Source of the DNA: Clostridium estertheticum
GTDB lineage: Bacteria > Bacillota > Clostridia > Clostridiales > Clostridiaceae
Direction: 5' to 3'
NCBI RefSeq assembly: GCF_026650985.1
Contig: NZ_CP086239.1
Span: 2,976,001 to 3,040,000, forward strand
Length of the DNA: 64,000 bases
Shown here: one piece after another, positions 39,244 to 48,472 of the stretch
How positions within the stretch are numbered: position 1 is the stretch's first letter
How the letters are laid out: each line of letters starts with the position of its first letter
Made by a program: the position numbers and the translations under genes
Notes under the pieces: model-generated
What the model was told of the DNA's origin: nothing
The model's database searches: none
What the model saw: the letters and a program-made list of their open reading frames with translations, nothing else

Positions 39244-39580
39244 TAAAAAAATAATTAGTCCATAACTGTACTAATTAAATTATAGTAAAATAATTTATTA
39301 TTGTCAATATTTATTATTTTATGTTGGGTTTAATATATAAGAAATGTCGTTAAAGTTGCAACACTACAAATTGTTCTTATTTAAAAGCATCTTTCGTTAT
39401 GTAATGTCACCTTAGTTTGTTTTTATATATGATAATTAAAGTTAATGATAGAAAACACAAGATATACTAATTATCATGAATTTCATTTAAATTATTTGGA
39501 GATATAAGCTATATATAATAGGATATCGCTGATTTTGGGAAAGTGATATTTATTGAAATCCCATAGTAAATGCTAACGCG
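39244..39580. other. Non-coding stretch upstream of SMR operon
   Basis: About 330 bases, AT-rich. atagtaaaataatttattattg near 39282 includes a short dyad that could be the regulator's operator; nothing else is supported. Confidence 0.35.
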
Positions 39581-39584
39581 GCAT

Positions 39585-39953
39585 CGTTCAATAGTTCGTT
39601 TCAGACATTGAGCAACTTGGATAAATGCGAATTCATTTGCACAATATTGGAAAGGAAGAGGGCGCTCTTACACTCCATTAAGCAATGTTAGTTATCTTAC
39701 TAATAATGGAAATTTCAAAGTATTGTTATATGATAAGTGTAACATAGGAGATGTTTTAGCTATTGCTCACGCCAATGGAGAAGTTCATCATATGATGTTT
39801 ATTTCAGGAAAACAATGTATATCTGGAGTATACCACCTTCTTGTATGTGGACATACTAATGAAAGAAAAGACGCTAAACTTTTTGATTTACTTCCTGGTA
39901 TAATTGCAGACCTAGACGATATTAATGAAAAAATAATGATTATAAATATGTAA
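39585..39953 (+). pseudogene. Amidase_6-type surface protein fragment
   Basis: Frame one reads SFNSSFQTLSN and then shifts near 39618 into WINANSFAQYWKGRG, with SYTPLSN, GDVLAIAHANGEVHHMMFIS and VCGHTNERKDAKL, the core of the putative amidase domain found at the C-terminus of clostridial secreted proteins. No signal peptide or start remains; probably debris. Confidence 0.6.
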
Positions 39954-39957
39954 TCGT

Positions 39958-39983
39958 AATAAAAAAACAGCTGTTTTTTTATT
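39958..39983. terminator. Perfect palindrome with A/T flanks
   Basis: aataaaaaaacag joined to ctgtttttttatt, 13-bp arms without loop. Works both ways between convergent units. Confidence 0.75.
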
Positions 39984-40052
39984 GCCCTTAATCCATTGAT
40001 GCAAAATACAAGAAAAATATAGCTTAATTAATATTAGAAAAGTCTTGCTATT

Positions 40053-40075
40053 ACTTTACTTTACTTTACTTTACA
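40053..40075. repeat. Pentanucleotide microsatellite (tttac)n
   Basis: About four and a half tandem units of ctttа/tttac directly after the stop of the leftward 119-residue gene. Prone to length change; it is outside coding sequence. Confidence 0.6.
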
Positions 40076-40435
40076 TCAACCTCCTCCATCGCTTCTAAGA
40101 ATAAGGTATGTATTATCCCGTAAATACAAACAAACTGATTTCCCATACCCTAAGAATTTTTCGTTGTTACTATAAATTCTTTTACCTGTTAATCTATCAA
40201 TAATTCGTGAAACTTCATATTTAGGTTTGTCATTACCCGTTAACACCATAATATCAGTGTTATTAATATCATTGTTATTATAATAACGGTATCCTTGAAA
40301 GGTTATGCTATTAGGATAACCAAACATATTCCATCTGCCATATATTGCACGATTTGCAAATGATATAAGCAAAACAACAAAACAAAAACAGAATATTAGT
40401 AGTACTTTTTTCATTATGTTTCTTGATTTGTTCAT
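40076..40435 (-). CDS. Small exported/membrane-anchored protein
   Basis: 119 residues; MNKSRNIMKKVLLIFCFCFVV is a signal peptide or anchor (possible lipobox-less). The outer part is polar with YNNNDINNTDIMVLTGNDK, Tyr-rich, ending SDGGG. GGGGGTGGAGATA upstream gives the start. No family recognised. Confidence 0.6.
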   Translation of the reverse strand: MNKSRNIMKKVLLIFCFCFVVLLISFANRAIYGRWNMFGYPNSITFQGYRYYNNNDINNTDIMVLTGNDKPKYEVSRIIDRLTGKRIYSNNEKFLGYGKSVCLYLRDNTYLILRSDGGG

Positions 40436-40696
40436 TTATCTCCACCCCCTTTATAAAATACAATTTGGTTAATTGCATAACATTGTAATAAATTAACTAT
40501 AAGGCTTTGCAATTATGTATATACAGGAATCCCCCACTGACTTTTGTCAAATTTATATTCATTACAACTTAATGATAAAATGAAGTTTTTACTAATCCAT
40601 TATTTTAATAAATATTCTATAGGGTTCTGCAATCAACTAAAAATATAATTATACTCTTTTTAACGAACTCAAACAGTCTTAAATAAAAATAAAAAA
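40436..40696. other. Non-coding stretch with A-rich microsatellite
   Basis: About 260 bases ending in aaaaat units (40684-40711) just before the sigma-like fragment. No gene supported. Confidence 0.4.
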
Positions 40697-41062
40697 TAAA
40701 AAATAAAAAATCTCAATTTTTCAGAAAAACAAAGAAATATTAAGTTTAAATACTATAAATGAGGATTTTAAAGAAGAGAGAATTAATTTAATTAAAGATG
40801 ATACACAGGATTTTATAAAATGTTTTTCACAATCTAATAAATATATTAACTTTACAAATATAATAGAAAATAAAAAATTACTTAACGCTATAAACAAGCT
40901 TTCAAAATGTCAAAAAGAAATACTTTACAGAATAATTATTTTAGAGCTACCTGAAAAAAATGTTATGTTAACTCTTGGAATTAGTCAACAATCCGTTAAT
41001 AAAAGTAAACATAAGGCTTTAAATAAATTAAAAAAAGAAATAAATATATACAATTTAATATA
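40697..41062 (+). pseudogene. Sigma-70-like factor C-terminal fragment (UviA/TcdR type)
   Basis: About 115 residues without a start: NTINEDFKEERINLIKDD, then INKLSKCQKEILYRIIILELPEKNV and LGISQQSVNKSKHKALNKLKKE, i.e. region 4 helix-turn-helix of a small alternative sigma factor like those controlling clostridial toxins and bacteriocins. Region 2 is lost. It lies 26 bases before a gene that looks like the N-terminus of the same kind of protein. Confidence 0.6.
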
Positions 41063-41088
41063 AAGTATTCAATAAGGAGGAGATTTAT

Positions 41089-41310
41089 ATGAATGATGAA
41101 TTATACAACTCTTATAATCAAGTACAAAATGGGGACAATTATGCACTTGAACGGATTTTAGAAAAGTTTAAGCCTTGTTTAATAAAAAACAGCTTAATTG
41201 ATGATAAATTCAATGAAGATTGCTTTCAAGAATTAAGTTTAAAATTTATCATATGTGTTAAAAAATTAAAATTCACTTTTGGAAATATGACTATACAAAA
41301 GTATTTATAA
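41089..41310 (+). CDS. Short sigma-factor-like N-terminal protein
   Basis: 73 residues after AAGGAGGAG: NSYNQVQNGDNYALERILEKFKPCLIKNS and NEDCFQELSLKFIICVKKLKF resemble the start and region 2 opening (DxxQE) of UviA/TcdR-type or transposon-encoded small sigma factors. It stops far short of a full protein, so it is likely truncated. Confidence 0.5.
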   Translation: MNDELYNSYNQVQNGDNYALERILEKFKPCLIKNSLIDDKFNEDCFQELSLKFIICVKKLKFTFGNMTIQKYL

Positions 41311-41630
41311 TATTTTAAGTAGGGGAATAGGTAGTAATAGAACAGTAATCGGCTAGTGTAAAGCACTGATATATCTAGGGTTTAATCACTAAACGATAAA
41401 CTGAAAAAAGGGAGCAAAACACCGATATATTCAAAAATTTTGTTGAATATATCGGTGTTTTGCGGTTACTATCCCCTCTGTAGGAAGTTTATACTGCGGT
41501 GTGAATTCATTTATGCTAAAACATGAGTCTACACTACCTACCCCTTCCTTGAATTCATATGGCACCATTCAGTGCTATATGAATTCTTGATACTACAATG
41601 CCGTATAGGTATCGATGTTCCATATTGTAA
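41311..41630. other. Non-coding stretch with strong hairpin
   Basis: About 320 bases; the hairpin at 41414 is the only clear feature. Confidence 0.4.
41414..41463. terminator. 20-bp perfect-stem hairpin
   Basis: Arms 41414-41433 and 41444-41463 (gcaaaacaccgatatattca and its complement) with a 10-base AT loop. Terminator after the sigma-like gene or a small mobile-element end. Confidence 0.7.
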
Positions 41631-41870
41631 TTATATTAAGGTGCTAAGAGCTAGCACCTTAATATTTTCCTTATTTAACAAAATGGCCTCATCATTTTCA
41701 ACCTCAAAAATTAAAAAATCAGAATCTGCTTCAACAACCACTTTTTCATAACGAAATTCATTATCCTCTATTTTTATAAACAACACCTTAGATTTATAGT
41801 TTTTTACTTGATAAGCCTCTGCTTCTAAGAGATTACAGAAAAAATTGAACAGTGTTAGCCATTTAAACAA
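41631..41870 (-). CDS. Small hypothetical protein
   Basis: 79 residues, beta-rich: KSKVLFIKIEDNEFRYEKVVVEAD and DSDFLIFEVENDEAILLNKENI. No good ribosome site before the ATG, so the start is doubtful and the product may begin later or be a fragment. Unknown. Confidence 0.4.
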   Translation of the reverse strand: MFKWLTLFNFFCNLLEAEAYQVKNYKSKVLFIKIEDNEFRYEKVVVEADSDFLIFEVENDEAILLNKENIKVLALSTLI

Positions 41871-41904
41871 CTTTTATTATTTACCCTGTTTACTTGACAG
41901 GGTG

Positions 41905-41998
41905 CAGTTCATATCAATTGAGTTACATTCAGATTAAGGCTATTAGTCATTTTGTAAAATTGTAAATATACTCAATTTATGATAATTAGGCTATTATT
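41905..41998 (+). repeat. Palindromic intergenic repeat, copy 1 (degenerate left arm)
   Basis: Keeps attgagttacattc, the agattaaggctatta tail and the promoter-like end; the left palindrome arm has decayed. Lies before the zinc-ribbon gene at 42099. Confidence 0.5.
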
Positions 41999-42098
41999 GA
42001 ATATATATTATTTTTCATTTATTCCGACGTTGTTATAATAATTAATTTCTCTGAATAGTAGTATCTTATGAAAATAAATATTGTAGGAGGATACTCTA

Positions 42099-42293
42099 AT
42101 GGAACGAGAAAAAAAATGTCCAGAATGTGGTTGTGAAAAAATAGCACAAGCTAAACTTGATATTAATGCAAAATTGTATCCTATTGACGCATTTTTCAAA
42201 GTTATGAATGGGTCAGAAGTGAGTGCAGAGGTATGTACAAAATGTGGTTATATTTTAAATATGAGAGCATTAACACCAGAGAAATTTAAGTGA
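42099..42293 (+). CDS. Small zinc-ribbon protein
   Basis: 64 residues after TAGGAGGATACTCTA. CPECGCEK near the start and CTKCGY near residue 47 form a four-Cys zinc ribbon; the middle is INAKLYPIDAFFKV. A nucleic-acid-binding or metal-sensing role is typical of such proteins but unproven. It is a one-gene unit: repeat, gene, terminator, repeat. Confidence 0.65.
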   Translation: MEREKKCPECGCEKIAQAKLDINAKLYPIDAFFKVMNGSEVSAEVCTKCGYILNMRALTPEKFK

Positions 42294-42319
42294 TAACTCA
42301 ACTTTTTCAATGTCGTTAC

Positions 42320-42353
42320 AAGTAACCCTATATCTAATGATATAGGGTTACTT
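42320..42353. terminator. Terminator preceding palindromic repeat copy 2
   Basis: aagtaaccctatatc and gatatagggttactt, 15-bp perfect arms, 4-base loop. The same hairpin type precedes repeat copies at 45387, 51339 and 60038. Confidence 0.85.
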
Positions 42354-42363
42354 TATGTCATAT

Positions 42364-42440
42364 TAGTATTCTGAAAGTAACTCAATAGTAATTGAGTTAC
42401 TTTCAGATTGAGGCTATTACTCATATTTTTCAAAGAATTA
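42364..42440 (+). repeat. Palindromic intergenic repeat, copy 2
   Basis: Perfect 14-bp palindrome 42373-42404 (gaaagtaactcaat agta attgagttactttc) followed by the conserved agattgaggctattactcat tail. Confidence 0.8.
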
Positions 42441-43137
42441 AATCTTTGTTCTCATAATATTTAATTGATATATTCACCGATGTGTACAATATTATAAAAA
42501 ATATACATATGAGAGCAACATTAGCTATTATACCTGGTATATCACTAAAATATTTAACAATATTATAAATATTTTCACTGCCCATAATATACAAAACTAA
42601 GATTGGAACAAAACATATAAGAATACTTACAAGAGCAAAGATATTTCGTACTTTTAAATATTCTAATTTGAAATAAATCGGGAAATAAATAGATATAAAC
42701 AATATAGTACTTAAAAGAGAATACATAATTATACTTTTAAAATTCATAAGTTTGCTAAAATAATCAAGATGCATTAACTTACTTAAATGAATAAAAGTAC
42801 CACCGCCTAAACCAGAAAGCCCTATATGCCTAAATACAAATGTGAAAACTATAGTGCAAATAATAGCAAAAATTAAAAATAGCATGGATTCTATATATTT
42901 TGAAAATACTACCTCTCTTCTGTTTACGGGTAAACTGCTAAACATAATATTGGAATTATACTTATAATCATTTCCACAAGAGTTCTTAAAATACTCATAG
43001 GCAATAAGTGGTGGAACTATTATATAAATAAATGCTGGAGCATTTATGAAAAACATATTATTTGTAAAACATAGTATTAAAACTACTGGGAAAGTTCCTT
43101 TGGTAATGCTAAGGTCCTTTAAAACTAAATTAAACAT
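42430..43137 (-). CDS. ABC-2 transporter permease
   Basis: 235 residues, six membrane helices, with the family's SLPVNRREVVFSKYIESM segment between helices 2 and 3. Partner of the next permease and the ATPase; last gene of the leftward GntR/ABC operon. Its stop touches the palindromic repeat copy 2. Confidence 0.8.
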   Translation of the reverse strand: MFNLVLKDLSITKGTFPVVLILCFTNNMFFINAPAFIYIIVPPLIAYEYFKNSCGNDYKYNSNIMFSSLPVNRREVVFSKYIESMLFLIFAIICTIVFTFVFRHIGLSGLGGGTFIHLSKLMHLDYFSKLMNFKSIIMYSLLSTILFISIYFPIYFKLEYLKVRNIFALVSILICFVPILVLYIMGSENIYNIVKYFSDIPGIIANVALICIFFIILYTSVNISIKYYENKDLIL

Positions 43138-43158
43138 ATTACTCCCTCCATTAAACCC

Positions 43159-43272
43159 TTACTTATTTTTTATTCTTATATATATTCCTATTGATAATAA
43201 AATAGCGATTCCTAAGAAAAAAAATGCAGATTGCTTTCTCACAATATAATCTGTAATAGTTGCTATTAACAA
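43159..43272 (-). CDS. 37-residue single-pass membrane peptide in ABC operon
   Basis: TTG start after GGGGGTAG. A polar N-terminus with IVRKQS, one helix (AFFFLGIAILLSIGIYI) and a basic tail RIKNK. It fills the gap between the two permease genes, so it is probably translated with them. Confidence 0.5.
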   Translation of the reverse strand: MLIATITDYIVRKQSAFFFLGIAILLSIGIYIRIKNK

Positions 43273-43325
43273 TTTACTACCCCCAAATATCGAATTTTAA
43301 TAAGTTTTTAAACTTATTATTTAAT

Positions 43326-44000
43326 TTATAAATCCTTATTAATATAAATTTTGAATGAAGTAAAAATTGATATTGAAATTAATATGATTGAGAAACATAT
43401 AAATGATATAACCATAAATAATTCAAAATTAGGCAAAATCACAAAATTCATTATAGAGTCTTTTGCAGTCCCATTGTCAATGACAGTAACTAGCACAACT
43501 GTTATAGCTACACAAATAAACATAAAATAATTTAAAATCTTGTTAATCAATTGTGATTTTAAGTATCCAAGCCATAGATAAATGGGTAAATATACGCAGC
43601 TATAAGCAACAGTAAAAATTGAAACTATTATTATATCAGTTAAATTCATAAATCTATTAATATGGCTAAGTCCAGAAAATTTGATTATAGAAGCAAATAG
43701 TATAGTAATAGCAATTCCAATAATAAGAAAAATAAAACTAGATAAATATTTGCTAATAACTATTTCTTTTCGGCTTACTGGCAAACTGTTAATCATCCTA
43801 TCAACATCATTTCTTTCACCAAATCCGCAACTGCTTGTAATTAATGAAATTGCAAATATAGATGGTGTTAAAATATAAACAGATGCAGCTCCTAGAAATT
43901 GTAGAATACAAATGATAATAAAATTTAATAAGATTGCTATCATTAAATCCTTAGTACTTTTTTTCTGCATAAGAATATCCTTTAGAACTAAGTTAACCAT
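43326..44000 (-). CDS. ABC-2 transporter permease
   Basis: 224 residues, six helices, MINSLPVSRKEIVISKYLSS marks the same family as the 42430 gene. Overlaps the ATPase gene end by eight bases, so the three are coupled. Together with the ATPase it would form an exporter, commonly for antimicrobial peptides or lipid-active drugs. Confidence 0.8.
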   Translation of the reverse strand: MVNLVLKDILMQKKSTKDLMIAILLNFIIICILQFLGAASVYILTPSIFAISLITSSCGFGERNDVDRMINSLPVSRKEIVISKYLSSFIFLIIGIAITILFASIIKFSGLSHINRFMNLTDIIIVSIFTVAYSCVYLPIYLWLGYLKSQLINKILNYFMFICVAITVVLVTVIDNGTAKDSIMNFVILPNFELFMVISFICFSIILISISIFTSFKIYINKDL

Positions 44001-44871
44001 TCCTACCTCCCTTAACCGTATAAACCATAATATCCTCTAAACTTGCTCTTTCAATTAAAATGTCTTTACCAATAACCTTTTTTATTCTTTCAGCGTTGTC
44101 AGTTAAAGCTTCAAATCCAAAAGAACTTTCATTTATTCCAATAAATTCTCGTTTTATATTATCAGTTATAAGTGATCGATCACCTTTCACCATTTTGTAT
44201 TTTTCTAATATATCATCTTTAGAATCAGAAAAAACTATCTTGCCATTATTAATAAAGGTGATTGAATCAGCCACCTTCTCTAAATCTGTAGTTATATGCG
44301 TTGAAAAAAATATACTCTTATTTTCATCTTGAATGATAAACCGAAGAATTTGTAATAATTCACTTCTAAATATTGGATCCAACCCTGAAGTTGGTTCATC
44401 CATTAAAATAAGTTCAGCTTTATGTGAAAGTGCAATAGCAAGAGAATATTTTATTTTCATACCTTTTGACAATTCTTTTATCTTTTTATTTTTAGGTAAG
44501 TTAAAATCTAAAAGATATTTACTAAATGCATTATCATCCCAATTTTTATAGAACCGAGCTATTATATTCTTCATTTCAATTAATTTTAAATTTTCATAAC
44601 AGTATGTTTCATCGTATACAAAACCTATTCTCTGTTTAATATCCTTTTCACTTTTTATGTTATCAAGACCAAAAATTTTGACATCTCCTGAATCTTTTTT
44701 AATTAAATTCATTATCAGATTTATTGTAGTACTTTTGCCTGAACCATTTGGTCCTATAAATCCCATAATATAACCTTTTTTCAATTCAAAATTTATATCT
44801 TTTAAAGTAAAATCTTTATAGTTTTTGGTTAAATTTTTGACTTCTAAAATATTATCCGTATTAATCCCCAC
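43993..44871 (-). CDS. ABC transporter ATP-binding protein
   Basis: 292 residues: GPNGSGKSTTI (Walker A), ELSKGMKIKYSL (signature), LILMDEPTSGLDP (Walker B), STHITTDLE (switch His). C-terminal extension of about 70 residues as in YtrB-type ATPases. Starts two bases after the GntR gene stop. Confidence 0.95.
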   Translation of the reverse strand: MGINTDNILEVKNLTKNYKDFTLKDINFELKKGYIMGFIGPNGSGKSTTINLIMNLIKKDSGDVKIFGLDNIKSEKDIKQRIGFVYDETYCYENLKLIEMKNIIARFYKNWDDNAFSKYLLDFNLPKNKKIKELSKGMKIKYSLAIALSHKAELILMDEPTSGLDPIFRSELLQILRFIIQDENKSIFFSTHITTDLEKVADSITFINNGKIVFSDSKDDILEKYKMVKGDRSLITDNIKREFIGINESSFGFEALTDNAERIKKVIGKDILIERASLEDIMVYTVKGGRNG

Positions 44872-44873
44872 CC

Positions 44874-45251
44874 CTATTTAGTATTTTCAGATAAAATATC
44901 AAGTAATTTTTTCAAATCGTCTAAAGACAAATCAATAAATTTGCTTTCTTCAATAGCCTCTGTTAATTTATCTTCAATAATTTTTATCTTTCTTTCCCTC
45001 AATAACTCTTTGTTTTGCCCTGCTACATAGGATCCTTTCCCAGGTACAGTGTTTATAAAGCCTTCCATTTCAAGCTTTTCATAAGCCCTTTTAGTTGTAC
45101 TGACACTAATTCGAAGTTCAATAGCTAAATTCCTAATAGAGGGAAGCGCATCACCTTCATTTAATTGTTCGTTAAAAATATTATTTTTTATCTGTGTTGT
45201 AATTTGTTCATATATCGGCTCATCAGCTGAGTTTGAGATTATTATTTTCAT
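44874..45251 (-). CDS. GntR-family (YtrA-type) repressor
   Basis: 125 residues: SADEPIYEQITTQIK, LPSIRNLAIELRISVSTTKRAYEKLE (winged helix) and PGKGSYVAGQ, followed by a short dimer helix. The YtrA subfamily sits at the head of ABC-2 operons and represses them until cell-envelope antibiotics appear. First gene of the operon. Tandem gtgttaactg/gtattaaccg near 45270-45292 may be its operator and promoter. Confidence 0.9.
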   Translation of the reverse strand: MKIIISNSADEPIYEQITTQIKNNIFNEQLNEGDALPSIRNLAIELRISVSTTKRAYEKLEMEGFINTVPGKGSYVAGQNKELLRERKIKIIEDKLTEAIEESKFIDLSLDDLKKLLDILSENTK

Positions 45252-45386
45252 TTTAAGTCTCCTTTAAGGAAGTATGTATAACTGTGTTAACTGTATTAAC
45301 CGTATGTACACAGTATATGCTTTTTTTCGCTTATGTCAACATAATAAATAGAAAAGATTGCTACTGCGAATATTTATGTCGTCACC

Positions 45387-45418
45387 AATAACCCCATATA
45401 ATCAAATATAGGGTTATT
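45387..45418. terminator. Terminator preceding repeat copy 3
   Basis: aataaccccatat pairs with atatagggttatt, 13 bp with one mismatch. Confidence 0.7.
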
Positions 45419-45429
45419 TTGTTAATCTC

Positions 45430-45500
45430 GTATTGATAACCTGAAAGTAACACAAATGTAATTGAGTTACATTCACATTGAGTCTATTGCTTATTCAAAG
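45430..45500 (+). repeat. Palindromic intergenic repeat, copy 3
   Basis: Palindrome 45443-45474 with two changes (cacaaatgta), then acattgagtctattgc tail. Confidence 0.7.
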
Positions 45501-45635
45501 TAAAATAAATATTCAAATTCTTTATCTAATGAAATGCAAAATATTAATACTAATTTTGCATTTGGATTAAATTTACCTGTTTCTATTGAACTAATTGTTT
45601 GTCTAGAAACTTTTTTAAGTCTTGGTTGCAATTAT
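45491..45635 (-). pseudogene. C-terminal remnant of a YozG-like XRE regulator
   Basis: Reads LKKVSRQTISSIETGKFNPNA, LVLIFCISLDKEFEYLFYFE and a stop: the second half of a short HTH protein of about 65 residues. The first helix is lost, overwritten by the end of the anti-sigma gene. Its own stop touches repeat copy 3. Confidence 0.65.
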
Positions 45636-46621
45636 TTAAAAATAATATCCTTAGTTATAATACCGACACTCGATGCTCTTATATGCGGATTTAACTTTAA
45701 CTTCTGCAATTCCTCTGGACTACCATAAACCACTACGCCTATTAAATCTAATTTGTTTGCTTTTAATTGATCCTTATTCTTTAGCACAGAATAAATATCA
45801 CTAAACTTTTTTTTATAAGTAGTATCCTTAAATTTAAACTGAAGATTATTTAAAAACTTCCCATAATTATTTGATACTTCATCCGGATCATAATTAAATC
45901 CATTAGATGTCTTAAATCCTATAAAATTGAACTCTTGAATAAATGCAGATTTTCCGTCATATTCAGAAGCTTGCTTTTTATAAACATTCATTTCCTTATC
46001 TGTATAACCATCAATTAATAGCTCAGATATTTCGACTTTAGGTAAAATATTTGAAACTTCATTAATTCTATACTTTTTATCAAAGGATAAAGTCATTTCT
46101 AATAGTGAGTCAGAACTTACTTTATTAAGTAAGGCTAAATCATTTTTATATTCCTTGTACTTAATATCTGGGTGAAATACCATCATAGTTAAATTGCCTG
46201 AACCATCAAAATTAACTGGCCATTCACCAGCCTTCTGTCCACCACTATTTGAAGACATAGTGCGATTGATCCCATTAATAAATTCTAATCCATAACTGCT
46301 ATTTTGATCATATATATCTACAGATTTCCAACTACCGATTCTTTTAGAGACGGTATATTGAACACTTGCACCAAGAAAACCAATAACATCATTTTCCTTG
46401 CTAATATAAGCATTAGGATTTGTAACCTCAAGCACTTTTTCGACTTGTGTATAATATCTAGTTCCCATTTTAGACGCAATCATAACATTAACTATATATA
46501 GTGGTATTATCAATAACACAACTATTATAATTATTCTAATGGTACTCATTTTTTTTGATTTTTTGTATGCTTTTTTTAGTTTTTCATTATCAAGTAAAAA
46601 ATCCATATTATCTTCTTTCAT
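45632..46621 (-). CDS. Anti-sigma factor (sigma regulator domain protein)
   Basis: 329 residues from ATG 46621 (AGGTGGAGGG upstream), overlapping the sigma gene by 14 bases. Cytoplasmic stretch with YKKSKKMS, one membrane helix (IRIIIIVVLLIIPLYIVNVMI), then an extracellular domain of the sigma-regulator type with QKAGEWPVNFDGSG and VYGSPEEL. It would hold the ECF factor at the membrane until an envelope signal arrives. The C-terminal end meets the XRE remnant and may be slightly altered. Confidence 0.8.
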   Translation of the reverse strand: MKEDNMDFLLDNEKLKKAYKKSKKMSTIRIIIIVVLLIIPLYIVNVMIASKMGTRYYTQVEKVLEVTNPNAYISKENDVIGFLGASVQYTVSKRIGSWKSVDIYDQNSSYGLEFINGINRTMSSNSGGQKAGEWPVNFDGSGNLTMMVFHPDIKYKEYKNDLALLNKVSSDSLLEMTLSFDKKYRINEVSNILPKVEISELLIDGYTDKEMNVYKKQASEYDGKSAFIQEFNFIGFKTSNGFNYDPDEVSNNYGKFLNNLQFKFKDTTYKKKFSDIYSVLKNKDQLKANKLDLIGVVVYGSPEELQKLKLNPHIRASSVGIITKDIIFK

Positions 46622-47117
46622 AATTATCCCTCCACCTTTCCTTAAATTTTTCTCTTGCCCTATAGAGATATGTCTTAACTGTATTTTCAGGGATACCAAG
46701 TAATATAGAGATTTGTTTATAGCTTAAATCTGCTTGGTATTTCATAATCAGTAAATTTTTATATTGCTCTTTTAAATCTTCTAATGTTTGTTTAACATAT
46801 TCACGCTTTTCCACTGATAATATTGAGTTTCCAACTTCATCCTCGCTATAAAAACTATTATAATAACGTTCCTCATCCAAATAAAAACTTAGTCTATTAT
46901 TTCTTTTTTTAAACGTTCTAAAAATATTAGTAGCTACTGTAAATAACCATGAAGGGAGTTTTTCTACTATTACACCGTCCATATACAATATAGCCCTAGT
47001 AAATGTTTCTTGGACAATATCCTCAGCTTCAGGCTTTGAACATCCAAGGTTTATTAGATATTTGTAAATAATACTAAGTTGATTTATATATAGTTGCTCA
47101 ATAACATCGTAGTTCAT
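46608..47117 (-). CDS. ECF-type RNA polymerase sigma factor
   Basis: 169 residues from ATG 47117 (GGGGAGGG upstream). Region 2: KPEAEDIVQETFTRAILYMDG and LPSWLFTVATNIF; region 4: LKEQYKNLLIMKYQADLSYKQIS with IPENTVKTYLYRAREKFK. Head of a two-gene operon with its membrane anti-sigma factor; likely autoregulated. Confidence 0.92.
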   Translation of the reverse strand: MNYDVIEQLYINQLSIIYKYLINLGCSKPEAEDIVQETFTRAILYMDGVIVEKLPSWLFTVATNIFRTFKKRNNRLSFYLDEERYYNSFYSEDEVGNSILSVEKREYVKQTLEDLKEQYKNLLIMKYQADLSYKQISILLGIPENTVKTYLYRAREKFKERWRDNYERR

Positions 47118-47302
47118 TTTACCCTCCCCACTAAAGCTACTCATACATAAGACTATCATAATGTGGAAATGTATACAAAATTTATATATTTATTTGTATA
47201 AGGGTACCGACATCAAAACACGTAAATTATAGTTACACCAATCAAATCAGCTCAATATTATCCTATTAACTATAAAACTTACTGTATGTAAGTCGATATT
47301 TT

Positions 47303-47430
47303 AGCATTCTGAAAGTAACTCAATAGTAATTGTGTTACTTTCACATTGGATCTATTGCCTATTCCTTAAAAATTTCACTTTCAATGTAACATATCGTGTT
47401 GAATTGTTATATTGAATGTATTTCAATAAG
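47303..47430 (+). repeat. Palindromic intergenic repeat, copy 4 (long form)
   Basis: Palindrome 47311-47342 with one change, acattggatctattgcctattcc tail and a further segment with ttcaatgtaacatatcg. The long form is nearly identical to copy 10 at 60070-60202. Confidence 0.75.
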
Positions 47431-47436
47431 ATAAAT

Positions 47437-47858
47437 CTACACCCCTTCTCCACTTTCTACTGTAGTTAAACCACTTGCACCATCCCATTTATACCATGTT
47501 AATATTTTAGAACACGTTGCATTGCTAGAATACGGATCATTAGGGTCCCTTTCTAAAGAAGAGAGTTCTATTAACCCATGTCCATCAATATCTTTAATTT
47601 TAGAAGGATAAAGTGAATATATATCATCTATCGCCGGAGTAAGTTCTCCATCTTTAATTATATAGAGGGATTGCTCTCCGCTGTGCATACCCATAATGCC
47701 TGATACAAAGACTCCATTTATATCATCTTTAGCTTTTGAAATATTTATACTCATACAATGTTCTGCAGTAGTTTGCACTGTACCAAATAGACTGTATTCT
47801 CCATCAGTATATTGAAATAATTGTATATTACTCGGAATATACTCCTCAGAAGAAGATT
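47437..47858 (-). pseudogene. Lipoprotein-like beta-repeat fragment
   Basis: About 140 residues without a start: SSEEYIPSNIQLFQYTDGEYS, then GVFVSGIMGMHSGEQSLYIIKDG and DIDGHGLIELSSLE. The D-x-D-G-x-x-E-L pattern is typical of FG-GAP/VCBS-type extracellular domains. N-terminus and signal are missing. Confidence 0.5.
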
Positions 47859-47899
47859 TTCATAAAAAAGTAGCTATTAAATATAATAATATTTAATAG

Positions 47900-48060
47900 C
47901 TACTCATCTAATAAATCATCTGTCCAACTTGGCATATTTTTATCTTTCCAAATTATATCGCCATCTCTTAAATCAATTACTTGCTTAAAAAATATATCGA
48001 CTTATACATTGAAGTTTTACCAGCACCATTTGTGCCCGCGAATATTGTGTAAGTTGACAT
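47900..48060 (-). pseudogene. Zeta-like toxin gene with internal deletion
   Basis: ATG 48060 gives MSTYTIFAGTNGAGKTSMYKS (P-loop GTNGAGKTS) and stops at 47977; a frame one base away continues VIDLRDGDIIWKDKNMPSW to 47900, like the C-terminus of small zeta/AAA kinases (about 200-250 residues). The middle two thirds is deleted. It starts two bases after the stop of the 54-residue gene. Confidence 0.6.
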
Positions 48061-48062
48061 AA

Positions 48063-48227
48063 TTATTTACCTATTACCCTTTCTTGTTCTCTTTGTAAAA
48101 CCATATTAGATAACGTCATATAAAAATCTTGCTCTTGTTTACTCTTTGCCTTACTAAATAAATCCTTTAATTGACTATATGATAAACCTAAAAAAATGTC
48201 ATATATTTCTTTATTTTTAATTTCCAT
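48063..48227 (-). CDS. Small antitoxin-like protein (54 residues)
   Basis: Start ATG 48227 after GAGGTATTAGAT. MEIKNKEIYDIFLGLSYSQ, then DFYMTLSNMVLQREQERVIGK: two charged helices typical of zeta-type antitoxins. Tightly followed by the zeta-like remnant. Its retention with a deleted toxin is expected, since loss of the toxin is harmless. Confidence 0.6.
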   Translation of the reverse strand: MEIKNKEIYDIFLGLSYSQLKDLFSKAKSKQEQDFYMTLSNMVLQREQERVIGK

Positions 48228-48472
48228 ATCTAATACCTCCAATTTAAACTATTTATTATAATATTATATACCAATATACTATTATACTATTATAATAAAC
48301 TATTACCTTATTATTAACACCTTCCTACATTCTATCATTAGCAACTTCGAAAACTTGCACGCACTTTTAGTTTTCCTTGGTTAAATAGATATTGTGTGTT
48401 TCGATCCATGATCACACAGGCACCCATAAGCATACAATAATAAAGAGATAAAAATTTTTGGAGGTGGCAAAA

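Noticed and set aside
40053-40075. Microsatellite as a phase-variation switch
   Set aside because: It lies after the stop of the leftward gene and in no reading frame, so a length change would not switch a protein.
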